A stretch of DNA of 64,000 nt, from positions 1 through 64,000 of the forward strand of contig JJOH01000094.1 of the NCBI GenBank assembly GCA_000696115.1, written 5' to 3'. The position numbers were made by a program, and so were the translations under genes. The first letter of the stretch is position 1; each line of letters starts with the position of its first letter. The notes below the pieces were generated by a model that searched no databases, was not told the DNA's origin, and worked only from the letters and a program-made list of their open reading frames with translations. Of this stretch, positions 1-8,701 are shown one piece after another. The DNA comes from Streptomyces olindensis. Its GTDB lineage: Bacteria; Actinomycetota; Actinomycetes; Streptomycetales; Streptomycetaceae.

Positions 1-225
<225 letters not shown>

Positions 226-309
226 CAGTTGCTCGCGTCCACTGTGTTGGTTCTGAAACCACGAACAGCCCCGTCATTGTTGGCGGTGTGGCGTTCACAG
301 TTTCATAGT

Positions 310-426
310 GTTTCGGTGGTTATAGCGTAGGGGAAACGCCCGGTTACATTCCGAACCCGGAAGCTAAGCCTTACAGCGCCGATGGTACTGCAGGGGGGAC
401 CCTGTGGGAGAGTAGGACGCCGCCGA
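310..426 (+). rRNA. 5S ribosomal RNA
   Basis: About 117 nt starting GTTTCGGTGGTTATAGCG and ending GACGCCGCCGAAC, with the paired ends (GTTTCGGTGG with CCGCCGAAC) that form helix I and the internal CCCGGTTACATTCCGAACCC segment characteristic of actinobacterial 5S rRNA. It lies directly downstream of 23S rRNA and just ahead of a strong intrinsic terminator, so it is the last gene of the rrn operon. Confidence 0.96.
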
Positions 427-435
427 ACTCCTTTT

Positions 436-480
436 AGAGCTCTGGCTCTTGGGTACCAGCCCGAGAGCCAGAGCTTTTTT
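436..480 (+). terminator. Intrinsic terminator of the rRNA operon
   Basis: A perfect 12-bp stem (AGCTCTGGCTCT at 438-449 with AGAGCCAGAGCT at 464-475) is followed by a run of six T. It lies 10 nt after 5S rRNA. It is one of the few classical U-tailed terminators in the window, as expected for an rrn operon. Confidence 0.9.
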
Positions 481-536
481 GCGTTGAGGTAAGGTCAGGG
501 GGCATCGTTGGTACGTTCCCCACAGGAGGCCCCCGG

Positions 537-1145
537 GTGGAGGTTCAGGAGACTCGTGTCCAGACGGACCGTGTGCTCACCATCCCGAACATCCTCAGCA
601 TGGCGCGGCTCGTTGGCGTGCCCCTCTTCCTGTGGCTGATCCTGCTGCCTGAGTTCGGTGGGCCCAAGAGTGACGGATGGGCCCTCCTGGTGCTGGCCCT
701 GAGCGGCGTCAGCGACTACCTGGACGGCAAGCTCGCGCGGCGCTGGAACCAGATCAGCAGCCTCGGCCGGCTTCTCGATCCCGCAGCCGACCGGCTCTAC
801 ATTCTTTCGACATTGGTCGGTCTCACCTGGCGCGAGATTCTGCCCCTGTGGTTGACCGCCGTACTTCTGGCGCGAGAGCTGGTTCTGCTGGTGATGGTGG
901 GCATCCTCCGCCGACACGGCTATCCGCCACCCCAGGTGAACTTCCTGGGCAAGGCGGCAACCTTCAACTTGATGTATGCCTTCCCCTTGCTCCTGCTCAG
1001 CGACGGAAGTGGTTGGATCTCGTCACTGGCTGCTATTTTCGGATGGGCGTTCGCCGGATGGGGTACAACGCTGTACTGGTGGGCAGGAGTCCTCTACGTG
1101 GTACAAGTCCGCCGCTTGGTCCGTGCGGACTCCATGGCCGATTGA
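537..1145 (+). CDS. CDP-alcohol phosphatidyltransferase, likely cardiolipin synthase
   Basis: This integral membrane enzyme transfers a phosphatidyl group from a CDP-alcohol lipid to an alcohol acceptor. The family signature D-x2-DG-x2-AR-x8-G-x3-D-x3-D is complete at residues 60-85, with all four aspartates, so catalysis is expected. Several hydrophobic segments flank it. The length (202 aa) fits the family. The GTG start is chosen because AGGAGG lies 7 nt upstream. The S. coelicolor gene I recall in this position is a eukaryote-type cardiolipin synthase, which would join CDP-diacylglycerol to phosphatidylglycerol. The sequence alone cannot exclude PgsA or phosphatidylinositol-phosphate synthase activity. 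It opens a co-directional block of envelope-related genes. Confidence 0.85.
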   Translation: MEVQETRVQTDRVLTIPNILSMARLVGVPLFLWLILLPEFGGPKSDGWALLVLALSGVSDYLDGKLARRWNQISSLGRLLDPAADRLYILSTLVGLTWREILPLWLTAVLLARELVLLVMVGILRRHGYPPPQVNFLGKAATFNLMYAFPLLLLSDGSGWISSLAAIFGWAFAGWGTTLYWWAGVLYVVQVRRLVRADSMAD

Positions 1146-1260
1146 ACTCGCGGATTGACCCGCCCAGCGCGGTGCGATGGCCCGTGGTCGAAAAGTGCGG
1201 GACAATCCTCGCGGGGGAAGTCGGCTAGACCGTCGTCTCTTCGAGGAGGACGCTTCCGAC

Positions 1261-3756
1261 ATGAAGGCCGTCGTGATGGCCGGAGGCGAAGGCACGCGCC
1301 TTCGCCCCATGACCTCAAGCATGCCCAAGCCGCTCCTGCCTGTGGCCAACCGCCCGATCATGGAGCATGTTCTGAGGCTGCTCAAAAGGCATGGGCTCAA
1401 CGAAACAGTCGTGACTGTCCAGTTCCTGGCCTCGCTCGTCAAGAACTACTTCGGTGACGGCGAAGAGCTGGGTATGGAGCTCACCTATGCCAATGAGGAG
1501 AAGCCACTCGGTACCGCCGGAAGCGTCAAGAACGCCGAAGAGGCGTTGAAGGACGATGCCTTCCTCGTCATCTCCGGCGATGCTCTGACGGACTTCGACC
1601 TCACAGAGCTGATCAATTTCCACAAGGAAAAGGGTGCGCTGGTCACGGTCTGTCTGACGCGTGTGCCCAATCCCCTGGAATTCGGCATCACCATTGTCGA
1701 CGAGGAAGGCAAGGTCGAGCGCTTCCTTGAGAAGCCCACCTGGGGCCAGGTCTTCTCCGACACGGTGAACACCGGCATCTATGTGATGGAGCCCGAGGTC
1801 TTCGACTACGTCGAGCCCGATGTGCCCGTCGACTGGTCCGGCGACGTCTTCCCGCAGTTGATGAAGGAAGGCAAGCCGATCTACGGCTATGTGGCCGAGG
1901 GATACTGGGAGGACGTCGGCACCCACGAGAGCTATGTGAAGGCGCAGGCCGACGTCCTGGAGGGCAAGGTCGACGTCGACATCGACGGGTTCGAGATCTC
2001 CCCGGGAGTCTGGGTCGCCGAGGGCGCCGAGGTGCATCCCGACGCTGTTCTCCGCGGGCCCGTCTATATCGGTGACTACGCCAAGGTCGAAGCCGGCGCG
2101 GAAATCCGTGAGCACACCGTCGTGGGCTCCAACGTGGTCGTCAAGAGCGGCGCCTTCCTGCACAAGGCCGTTGTTCACGACAACGTGTACGTGGGACCGC
2201 ACAGCAATCTGCGCGGCTGCGTGGTAGGAAAGAACACCGACATCATGCGTGCGGCGCGGATCGAGGACGGGGCGGTCATCGGTGACGAGTGCCTGATCGG
2301 TGAAGAATCGATCGTCCAGGGCAATGTGCGGGTGTACCCGTTCAAGACGATCGAGGCCGGCGCCTTCGTCAACACGTCGGTGATCTGGGAATCCCGGGGA
2401 CAGGCGCACCTCTTCGGCGCCCGCGGGGTGTCCGGAATCCTCAACGTCGAGATCACGCCGGAACTGGCGGTGCGTCTGGCGGGTGCGTATGCGACGACCC
2501 TCAAGAAGGGCTCGACCGTCACGACGGCCCGTGACCACTCGCGTGGTGCCCGTGCGCTGAAGCGGGCGGTGATCTCCGCGCTGCAGGCCAGTGCCATCGA
2601 CGTACGGGACCTGGAGAACGTGCCGCTGCCCGTGGCGCGGCAGCAGACCGCACGGGGCAGCGCGGGCGGGATCATGATCCGTACCACGCCCGGAGTGCAG
2701 GACTCCGTCGACATCATGTTCTTCGACGGGCAGGGCGCGGACCTCTCGCAGGGCAGCCAGCGGAAGCTGGACCGGGTGTTCGCGCGCCAGGAGTACCGGC
2801 GTGCCTTCCCCGGGGAGATCGGGGACCTGCACTTCCCGGCCAGTGTGTTCGACTCGTACACCGGGTCCTTGCTGCGGAACGTCGACACGACCGGGATCGC
2901 CGATTCCGGGCTGAAGGTGGTCGTGGACGCGTCCAACGGCAGTGCGGGACTCGTGCTGCCCAGCCTCCTCGGGAAGCTCGGTGTCGACTCGCTGACGATC
3001 AACCCCGGCCTCGACGAGTCCCGGCCGACGGAGACGGCCGACATGCGACGGTCGGGCATGGTGCGCCTCGGCGAGATCGTGGCGTCCTCGGGAGCCGCGT
3101 TCGGTGTGCGGTTCGACCCCGTCGGTGAGCGGCTCTCGCTCGTCGACGAGAAGGGACGCATCATCGAGGACGACCGGGCGCTGCTCGTCATGCTGGACCT
3201 GATCGCGGCCGAGCGGCGCAGCGGCAGGGTCGCGCTTCCGGTGACCACGACCCGGATCGCCGAGCAGGTGGCGGCGTACCACGGGACCCAGGTGGAGTGG
3301 ACGACCACCTCGCCGGACGACCTCACGCGGGTGGGCGGTGAGGAAGGGACGATCTTCGGCGGTGACGGCAAGGGCGGTTTCATCGTCCCCGAGTTCAGCA
3401 GCGTGTACGACGCCACCGCGGCCTTCGTACGGCTCATCGGGCTCGTGGCGCGGACGCAGCTCACGCTCAGCCAGATCGACGCGCGGATCCCGCGGGCGCA
3501 CGTCCTGAAGCGGGATCTGGCGACCCCGTGGGCCGTCAAGGGCCTGGTGATGCGGCGGGTCGTCGAAGCGGCCGGAGATCGCTTCGTGGACACCACGGAC
3601 GGCGTGCGTGTCGTGGAGACCGACGGGCGCTGGGTGATGGTGCTGCCGGACCCGGCCGAGGCCGTGACCCATCTGTGGGCCGAGGGCCCGGACGACGCCT
3701 CGGCGCAGGCCCTGCTCGACGAGTGGTCGGCGGTCGTGGACAGCGCCGGCCGGTAG
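1261..3756 (+). CDS. Nucleotidyltransferase fused to a degenerate phosphomannomutase domain
   Basis: An 831-aa fusion. The N-terminal sugar-phosphate nucleotidyltransferase (about residues 1-235) has the NTP-binding motif GGEGTRLRP at 8-16. A left-handed beta-helix of hexapeptide repeats follows (about 255-360), as in GDP-mannose pyrophosphorylases. The C-terminal half (about 380-831) has the fold signature of phosphomannomutase/phosphoglucomutase but lacks the catalytic parts. The TASHNP phosphoserine loop is replaced by GGIMIRTTPG (~467-476), the DGDADR metal loop by RFDPVGER (~617), and the GE(x)SGH sugar loop by GGDGKGGF. It can therefore plausibly make GDP-mannose or another NDP-sugar, but mutase activity is unlikely. 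The ATG start is preceded by GGAGGA; an in-frame start 84 nt upstream has poorer support. GDP-mannose would feed mannosylated lipids and protein mannosylation. Confidence 0.88.
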   Translation: MKAVVMAGGEGTRLRPMTSSMPKPLLPVANRPIMEHVLRLLKRHGLNETVVTVQFLASLVKNYFGDGEELGMELTYANEEKPLGTAGSVKNAEEALKDDAFLVISGDALTDFDLTELINFHKEKGALVTVCLTRVPNPLEFGITIVDEEGKVERFLEKPTWGQVFSDTVNTGIYVMEPEVFDYVEPDVPVDWSGDVFPQLMKEGKPIYGYVAEGYWEDVGTHESYVKAQADVLEGKVDVDIDGFEISPGVWVAEGAEVHPDAVLRGPVYIGDYAKVEAGAEIREHTVVGSNVVVKSGAFLHKAVVHDNVYVGPHSNLRGCVVGKNTDIMRAARIEDGAVIGDECLIGEESIVQGNVRVYPFKTIEAGAFVNTSVIWESRGQAHLFGARGVSGILNVEITPELAVRLAGAYATTLKKGSTVTTARDHSRGARALKRAVISALQASAIDVRDLENVPLPVARQQTARGSAGGIMIRTTPGVQDSVDIMFFDGQGADLSQGSQRKLDRVFARQEYRRAFPGEIGDLHFPASVFDSYTGSLLRNVDTTGIADSGLKVVVDASNGSAGLVLPSLLGKLGVDSLTINPGLDESRPTETADMRRSGMVRLGEIVASSGAAFGVRFDPVGERLSLVDEKGRIIEDDRALLVMLDLIAAERRSGRVALPVTTTRIAEQVAAYHGTQVEWTTTSPDDLTRVGGEEGTIFGGDGKGGFIVPEFSSVYDATAAFVRLIGLVARTQLTLSQIDARIPRAHVLKRDLATPWAVKGLVMRRVVEAAGDRFVDTTDGVRVVETDGRWVMVLPDPAEAVTHLWAEGPDDASAQALLDEWSAVVDSAGR

Positions 3757-3863
3757 AACGGGCTGCACGCGTGCGTGCCGGACAAGTGTCCCCAACGGGG
3801 CCTGTCCGGCACGCCGGTGGGGTCGTTCGGAGGTAGTGGCCGCGACGTGCGACGATGTGCGGC

Positions 3864-4769
3864 ATGCCGCAGCAACCCCCCATTCGGAGCACACCCACGC
3901 GGCCCCGGCGCCCGGATGCGTCCATGTCGTTGATCACCAACGTCATGGACCACAGCCTCGACGACGGATACGCCGAGGCCGCCGCTCGGAAGAAGGCCGC
4001 GGGCGACGGCGGCATGCCGAAGACTCTCCGGGCGAAGCTGGGGCTCGCAGTCGGCCTGGTGCTCGCGGCCCTGGTCGTGACCGTGGGGGCGGCACAGGCG
4101 CGGGTCGCCGCTCCGGTCGTCGCGAAGGAGCGGGAGGAGCTGGTCGACCGCATCGACCGGGAGACCGAGGCGGCGGACAAGCTGGAGGACTCCGTCGACA
4201 AGCTGCGCGAGGACGTGAACGCGCGGCAGCGTGAGGCGCTGAAGCACAGCGGCGGCAGTGCCCGGTCGGAGCTGGTGGGCATCCTGTCGGGCGCCGTGGC
4301 GGTGCACGGTCCCGGCGTGAAGCTCGTGGTGAACGACGCCAAGGAAGCAGCCGCGGGCGGTGACGGTGATGCCCGTGAGAACTCCGGCTTCTCCGACACC
4401 GGACGAGTGCGGGACAGGGACATGCAGCGCGTGGTCAACGGGCTGTGGGAGTCGGGCGCCGAGGCGATCTCCATCAACGGGCAGCGGTTGACGGCGCTGT
4501 CCGCGATCAGGGCCGCGGGAGACGCGATACTGGTCGACAACAAGCCGCTGGTGCCGCCGTACACGGTGCTCGCGGTGGGGGACGGGCAGCGGCTGAGCAC
4601 TCGGTTCCAGAACAGCGCGGACGGGCTGTACCTCAACGCGCTGCAGGAGAGCTACGGCATCAGGACAGCCATCTCCGCGGAGGACGACCTCCGGCTGCCT
4701 GCCGCACCGAGTGTGATCGTACGTACAGCACAGCCGAGCACTGAGAAGAGCGAGAAGGGCACATCGTGA
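3864..4769 (+). CDS. DUF881 membrane protein (YlxW/YlxX type), first copy
   Basis: A 301-aa bitopic membrane protein. It has a basic cytoplasmic N-terminus with the segment SLITNVMDHSLDDGYAEAA, one transmembrane helix (about residues 59-79), a charged coiled coil (about 87-125), and an extracytoplasmic DUF881 domain containing the ILSGAVAVHGPGVKLVVND core. DUF881 proteins are the YlxW/YlxX proteins found beside cell-division genes in Firmicutes and beside sbp in actinobacteria; no biochemical role is established. Its stop overlaps the start of the next gene (GTGA), indicating translational coupling. The start is uncertain: ATG 3864 is chosen, with 3855 and 3924 as alternatives. Confidence 0.82.
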   Translation: MPQQPPIRSTPTRPRRPDASMSLITNVMDHSLDDGYAEAAARKKAAGDGGMPKTLRAKLGLAVGLVLAALVVTVGAAQARVAAPVVAKEREELVDRIDRETEAADKLEDSVDKLREDVNARQREALKHSGGSARSELVGILSGAVAVHGPGVKLVVNDAKEAAAGGDGDARENSGFSDTGRVRDRDMQRVVNGLWESGAEAISINGQRLTALSAIRAAGDAILVDNKPLVPPYTVLAVGDGQRLSTRFQNSADGLYLNALQESYGIRTAISAEDDLRLPAAPSVIVRTAQPSTEKSEKGTS

Positions 4770-5098
4770 TCGCCGTACTGGGCCTCGTCGTGGGAGTCGT
4801 GGCCGGCCTGTTGGTCCGGCCTGAGGTTCCGGCGGTGGTCGAGCCTTATCTGCCGATCGCTGTCGTGGCGGCGCTCGACGCCGTCTTCGGCGGACTGCGG
4901 GCCATGCTCGACGGGATCTTCGACGACAAGGTCTTCGTGGTGTCGTTCCTGTCGAACGTCGTCGTGGCCGCGCTGATCGTGTTCCTGGGGGACAAGTTGG
5001 GCGTGGGTGCCCAGCTGTCGACCGGTGTGGTGGTCGTCCTCGGTATCCGGATCTTCTCCAACGCCGCGGCGATCCGCCGGCACGTTTTCCGGGCGTGA
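4766..5098 (+). CDS. sbp: Small basic protein (Sbp, DUF1290)
   Basis: A 110-aa, almost wholly hydrophobic protein with three to four membrane segments and a basic C-terminus (RRHVFRA). It carries the family core GGLRAMLDGIFDDKVF and is homologous to B. subtilis Sbp, which is encoded just upstream of ftsA. The GTG start overlaps the preceding stop by 4 bases, and its own stop overlaps a GTG of the following gene, so the three genes form one coupled unit. Function is unknown. The strict DUF881-Sbp-DUF881 arrangement suggests a membrane complex at the cell surface. Confidence 0.88.
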   Translation: MIAVLGLVVGVVAGLLVRPEVPAVVEPYLPIAVVAALDAVFGGLRAMLDGIFDDKVFVVSFLSNVVVAALIVFLGDKLGVGAQLSTGVVVVLGIRIFSNAAAIRRHVFRA

Positions 5099-6021
5099 GG
5101 CCGATGAGCGAGCACGACGACAAGCGCGCCGAGGAGCACGGCGACACGCGCGAGGAGCAGTGCGAGGAGCGCGACGAGTCCGGGAACAGGCTGCGCAAGG
5201 AACTGCCCCAGGAGGTGTCCGCGTCGGTCCCCGCACCGCAGGACATCCCGGAGCCCGACCCGGAACCCGACCCGGAGGCGGAGGATCCGGAGCGGCAGCT
5301 GACCGGTCGGCAGCGGCTGGTGCAGGGCCTGTGGCCGCCGCGCGTCTCACGGGCCCAACTCATCGTCGCGGTGCTGCTGTTCGGTCTCGGGTTCGGACTG
5401 GCCGTGCAGGTGGCCTCGAACAGTGACAACGACAGTGCCCTGCGCGGTGCACGGCAGGAGGATCTCGTCCGGATCCTCGATGAACTGGATGACCGCACTC
5501 AGCGTCTTGAGGACGAGAAGCAGGGTCTCGAGAAGCAGCGCGACGAGTTGGAGAACAGCTCGGACCAGGCCGAGGAGGCCCGGAAGCAGACGATCGAGAA
5601 GGAGAGGCAACTCGGCATCCTCGCGGGCACCGTCGCCGCGCAGGGGCCCGGCATCACCATGACCATCGAGGACACGAAGGGGACGGTCGAGGCGGACATG
5701 TTGCTCGACGCGATCCAGGAGCTGCGCGCGGCGGGTGCGGAGGCGATCCAGGTGAACGGCGTGCGGGTCGTCGCCGGCACGTACCTCACGGACTCGGGCA
5801 AGGGTGTGAGCGTCGACGGGAACAAGATCACCGCGCCCTATCGTTTCAAGGTCATCGGCAAGCCGCAGGACCTCGAGCCGGCGCTCAACATCCCCGGAGG
5901 CGTGGTGCAGACTCTCGAGAAGGAACAGGCCACCGCCACGATCGAGCGGTCGTCCAAGATCGTCGTGGACGCCTTGCGAGCGGCGAAGCGGCCTGACTAC
6001 GCTCGGTCGTCCTCGCAGTGA
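5095..6021 (+). CDS. DUF881 membrane protein (YlxW/YlxX type), second copy
   Basis: A 308-aa paralogue of the gene two places upstream. It has a long acidic, proline-rich cytoplasmic tail of about 85 residues, one transmembrane helix (about 88-107), a strong heptad coiled coil rich in Glu, Lys and Gln (about 118-165), and a DUF881 domain with LAGTVAAQGPGITMTIEDT. The coiled coils in both copies make hetero-oligomer formation plausible (inference). The GTG start overlaps the sbp stop; ATG 5104 is an alternative with a poorly spaced TGAGG ahead. About 190 bp without a recognised gene follow before the FHA gene. Confidence 0.83.
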   Translation: MRPMSEHDDKRAEEHGDTREEQCEERDESGNRLRKELPQEVSASVPAPQDIPEPDPEPDPEAEDPERQLTGRQRLVQGLWPPRVSRAQLIVAVLLFGLGFGLAVQVASNSDNDSALRGARQEDLVRILDELDDRTQRLEDEKQGLEKQRDELENSSDQAEEARKQTIEKERQLGILAGTVAAQGPGITMTIEDTKGTVEADMLLDAIQELRAAGAEAIQVNGVRVVAGTYLTDSGKGVSVDGNKITAPYRFKVIGKPQDLEPALNIPGGVVQTLEKEQATATIERSSKIVVDALRAAKRPDYARSSSQ

Positions 6022-6211
6022 ACCGGGGGTGCATGGGCGGCGTCCGGCGAGGGCATGAGGTTGCGGGGGGTCGGCGCACCGAATGGGTGGTGCGTGGTGG
6101 AAACTGTCTGGTGCAGACGGACGTTGTCAGGATGTCCGGGTCGGTCAAAGTGTTCAGTCAGGGTTCGTCCTGCCCCACGGGCGGGTCTGTTTCGGTCAAG
6201 GGGAATCGCCC

Positions 6212-7036
6212 GTGAAGTTGTTTGCGAAGTTGTTCGGCAAGAGCGCGCGAGAGGGCAGCGACAGCGCCACCGCTCGTCATCGCGCACAGCCTGACGCGGA
6301 AGGCCAGCGGCCGCTGTTCCGTGACCAGGTCGGTGGTCCGGGCGGGGACGTTTCCGGAGGTCAGGGCGCGCCGTCGGTTGACCCTGCGCAGCCCGGCGGC
6401 ATAGGTTTCGGCCAACCGTCAGCCTCAGGTGCGGGTGGAGGCTTCTCCGACCCGTATGCGTCCAATGCCCCCGGTGGGCAGCCGCGGCAGGAGGATCCGA
6501 TGTCGGCCCTGGTGTGTACGAGGTGCGGTAACCGCAACGCGGAGAACAGCCGCTTCTGCTCGAACTGCGGCGCGCCGCTGCGGGCCGGGGCGGCGGCGGA
6601 GCGTCCGTCCGAGACGACGTCCACGATCTCCATCTCCGGTCTCGAGGCCTACGACAGCGAGACCACCGGCCAGACGCCGATGCCGACGCTGTCCCCCGAG
6701 GCGCAGGCGGCCGTCGACGCGCTGCCGCTGGGCTCGGCCCTCCTGGTCGTGCGTCGTGGGCCGAACTCGGGCAGCCGCTTCCTGCTGGACGGCGATCTGA
6801 CCACGGCCGGGCGTCACCCGCAGAGCGACATCTTCCTGGACGACGTGACGGTGTCCCGGCGGCACGTGGAGTTCCGCCGCGGCCAGGACGGCTCGTTCAC
6901 GGTGGCCGACGTGGGCAGCCTGAACGGCACGTACGTGAACCGCGAGCGGATCGACCAGGTTGCCCTGAACAACGGTGACGAGGTGCAGATCGGCAAGTAC
7001 CGGCTGGTCTTCTACGCCAGCCAGCGGGGCTACTGA
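6212..7036 (+). CDS. garA: GarA/OdhI-like FHA protein with N-terminal zinc ribbon
   Basis: A 274-aa regulator. The C-terminal FHA domain (about 185-272) carries the phosphothreonine-binding residues in GRHPQSDIFLDDVTVSRRH and SLNGTYVN and is very close to mycobacterial GarA. Upstream, ETTGQTP (Thr151/Thr152) aligns with the ETTSVF site phosphorylated by PknB/PknG-type kinases. In GarA, phosphorylation there makes the FHA domain bind intramolecularly and releases 2-oxoglutarate dehydrogenase and glutamate dehydrogenase. Unlike GarA, this protein has ~100 extra N-terminal residues and a zinc ribbon with CxxC pairs at Cys102/105 and Cys116/119. The GTG start at 6212 has AAGGGGA upstream; in-frame extension to 6083 is improbable. 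The following MerR gene is the same neighbour as in mycobacteria. Confidence 0.88.
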   Translation: MKLFAKLFGKSAREGSDSATARHRAQPDAEGQRPLFRDQVGGPGGDVSGGQGAPSVDPAQPGGIGFGQPSASGAGGGFSDPYASNAPGGQPRQEDPMSALVCTRCGNRNAENSRFCSNCGAPLRAGAAAERPSETTSTISISGLEAYDSETTGQTPMPTLSPEAQAAVDALPLGSALLVVRRGPNSGSRFLLDGDLTTAGRHPQSDIFLDDVTVSRRHVEFRRGQDGSFTVADVGSLNGTYVNRERIDQVALNNGDEVQIGKYRLVFYASQRGY

Positions 7037-7091
7037 CCCGGGCTCGTTCCGGGGCGACCCCCAGCGAAGGTCCATCCGTCAGGGAAGGTCC

Positions 7092-7829
7092 ATGCTTCGA
7101 ACACCGAGCGGCGGTGCCGGGCACGGCACCGCCGCCACGGACAGTGGGCTGATGAGCATCGGCACGGTGCTGAACGTGCTGCGCGACGAGTTTCCCGAAG
7201 TCACCATCTCCAAGATCCGTTTCCTGGAGTCGGAGGGGCTCATCGAGCCGCAGCGGACCCCCTCGGGGTACCGCAAGTTCAGCGCCCACGACGTCGAGCG
7301 CCTCGGTCACGTCCTGAGGATGCAGCGGGACCACTATCTGCCTCTGAAGGTGATCCGGGAACACCTGGAGGTCATGGAGCGCGGTGAGGCCGTACCTCTG
7401 CCGGCGCTGGGCCGTCAGCGGGACGGCGATGCCGCGCCCGAAGCGGCCGAGGGGCCCACGGCCGCCAGGATCGGGCGTGCGGAGCTGCTTGCCGCCGCCG
7501 GGGTCGAGGAGGAAGAGCTCAGGGAGTGGGAGTCGTACGGGCTCGTCACTCCACTGGAGGACGGGGCGTACGACGCCGAGGCGGTCACGGTGGCCTCGCT
7601 CGTCGCCGAGCTCGGGCGGTTCGGCATCGAGCCGCGGCACCTGCGGGTGATGAAGGCCGCCGCCGACCGTGAGGCCGGGCTCGTGGACCAGGTCGTGGCT
7701 CCGCTGAGGCGGCACCGGAACCCGCAGACCAGGGCCCATGCCGAGGCCCGTGCCAAGGAACTGGCGGGGCTCACGGTGAAGCTGCACGCGGCGCTCGTGC
7801 AGATCGCGCTCGGGGTGCGGCTGCCGTGA
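7092..7829 (+). CDS. ftsR: MerR-family regulator, FtsR type
   Basis: A 245-aa DNA-binding protein with an N-terminal MerR helix-turn-helix (about residues 18-90). Its segment VTISKIRFLESEGLIEPQR and the wing motif SGYRKFS are diagnostic. A second helical region (about 125-230, starting GRAELLAAAGVEEEELREWE) follows. The Corynebacterium orthologue FtsR activates ftsZ, and the mycobacterial counterpart (Rv1828) occupies the same position after garA; a role in division control is inferred from that. ATG 7092 is preceded by GGGAAGG. The gene starts 56 bp after the FHA gene, on the same strand. Confidence 0.85.
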   Translation: MLRTPSGGAGHGTAATDSGLMSIGTVLNVLRDEFPEVTISKIRFLESEGLIEPQRTPSGYRKFSAHDVERLGHVLRMQRDHYLPLKVIREHLEVMERGEAVPLPALGRQRDGDAAPEAAEGPTAARIGRAELLAAAGVEEEELREWESYGLVTPLEDGAYDAEAVTVASLVAELGRFGIEPRHLRVMKAAADREAGLVDQVVAPLRRHRNPQTRAHAEARAKELAGLTVKLHAALVQIALGVRLP

Positions 7830-7913
7830 GGCGCCGGCCTCGCGAGGGCCGGATCGGGCGCCTGATCCCGGCCCGACTACCCAAACATCCCGAGCACGGC
7901 CTAGGGTTGCTGT

Positions 7914-8387
7914 GTGAACGAGCTCGATGTCGTAGGTGTCCGGGTCGAAATGCCCTCCAACCAACCGATCGTGCTGCTGCGTGAAGTGGGGGGCGACCGT
8001 TACCTCCCCATTTGGATCGGACCGGGGGAGGCGACGGCGATCGCCTTCGCCCAGCAGGGCATGGCTCCCGCGCGGCCGCTGACCCACGACCTGTTCAAGG
8101 ACGTGCTGGAGGCGGTCGGTCAGGAGCTCACGGAAGTGCGCATCACGGACCTGCGTGAGGGGGTCTTCTACGCGGAGCTGGTCTTCGCCAGTGGCGTCGA
8201 GGTGAGTGCCCGCCCGTCCGACGCCATAGCGCTCGCCCTGCGCACGGGGACGCCGATCTACGGCAGCGACACAGTGCTCGACGACGCCGGTATCGCGATC
8301 CCGGACGAGCAGGAGGACGAGGTGGAGAAGTTCCGCGAGTTCCTCGACCAGATCTCTCCGGAGGACTTCGGCAGCAGCAGCCAGTGA
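7914..8387 (+). CDS. DUF151 bifunctional nuclease family protein
   Basis: A 157-aa protein made almost entirely of the BFN/DUF151 domain, with the conserved stretches LPIWIGPGEATAIA, RPLTHDLF and the SARPSDAIALALR helix. Members have been reported to have DNase/RNase activity and to be linked to stress responses, but the actinobacterial proteins are little studied. The C-terminus is acidic. The GTG start is inferred from the start of the domain; no strong ribosome binding site is visible. It lies between two MerR genes, the same order as Rv1828-Rv1829-Rv1830 in M. tuberculosis. Confidence 0.85.
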   Translation: MNELDVVGVRVEMPSNQPIVLLREVGGDRYLPIWIGPGEATAIAFAQQGMAPARPLTHDLFKDVLEAVGQELTEVRITDLREGVFYAELVFASGVEVSARPSDAIALALRTGTPIYGSDTVLDDAGIAIPDEQEDEVEKFREFLDQISPEDFGSSSQ

Positions 8388-8642
8388 ACCCCCGGTCCGG
8401 TGAAGGCCGGGCGGGGCGGGAGCACCAGCGGTCAGGGAGTCGTGTGGGCGGCCCGGCGGACGATGTGGTCCGTGGCGGAGCCGCCCGCCGCGTTGTCGGG
8501 GTGAAATGCCCGCATGTGCCGGTGGCGAGTGAGAGCGTCACGAGGCCCATGCTGAACGCATTCGGCTAGCCTTTCCCCGCGGTGGGGCACGGGAAACCAC
8601 TCCTAGGGTGATTATCACTCGGCGTGGCGAGTGTGGCGATCG

Positions 8643-8671
8643 TTGACGCACCCCTGGTGACTGCCTACCGT
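8643..8671 (+). promoter_or_regulatory. Vegetative promoter for the second MerR gene
   Basis: TTGACG (8643-8648) and TACCGT (8666-8671) are separated by exactly 17 bp, a good HrdB-type promoter. The predicted transcription start is about 25 nt before the GTG start codon. The 314-bp gap it lies in also holds a CACTCG/CGAGTG inverted repeat (8616-8633) and a CCCC-GCGGT-GGGG hairpin. I see no gene in that gap. Confidence 0.6.
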
Positions 8672-8701
8672 CGAGAAGGCAGGTCAAGGACGGAGGTCGG
8701 C

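Noticed and set aside
1315..3894. Long antisense open frame opposite the nucleotidyltransferase gene
   Set aside because: It is open because GC-rich codons rarely make stop codons on the other strand. The translation has no recognisable domain, and the plus-strand gene is clearly real.
2175..5498. Very long antisense frame spanning three genes
   Set aside because: It is a shadow of the nucleotidyltransferase and DUF881/Sbp genes, with Ser/Arg-rich low-complexity translation and no start signal.
8384..8569. 61-codon ORF after the DUF151 gene
   Set aside because: It overlaps the end of the previous gene, has a composition typical of non-coding GC-rich DNA and no recognisable domain.
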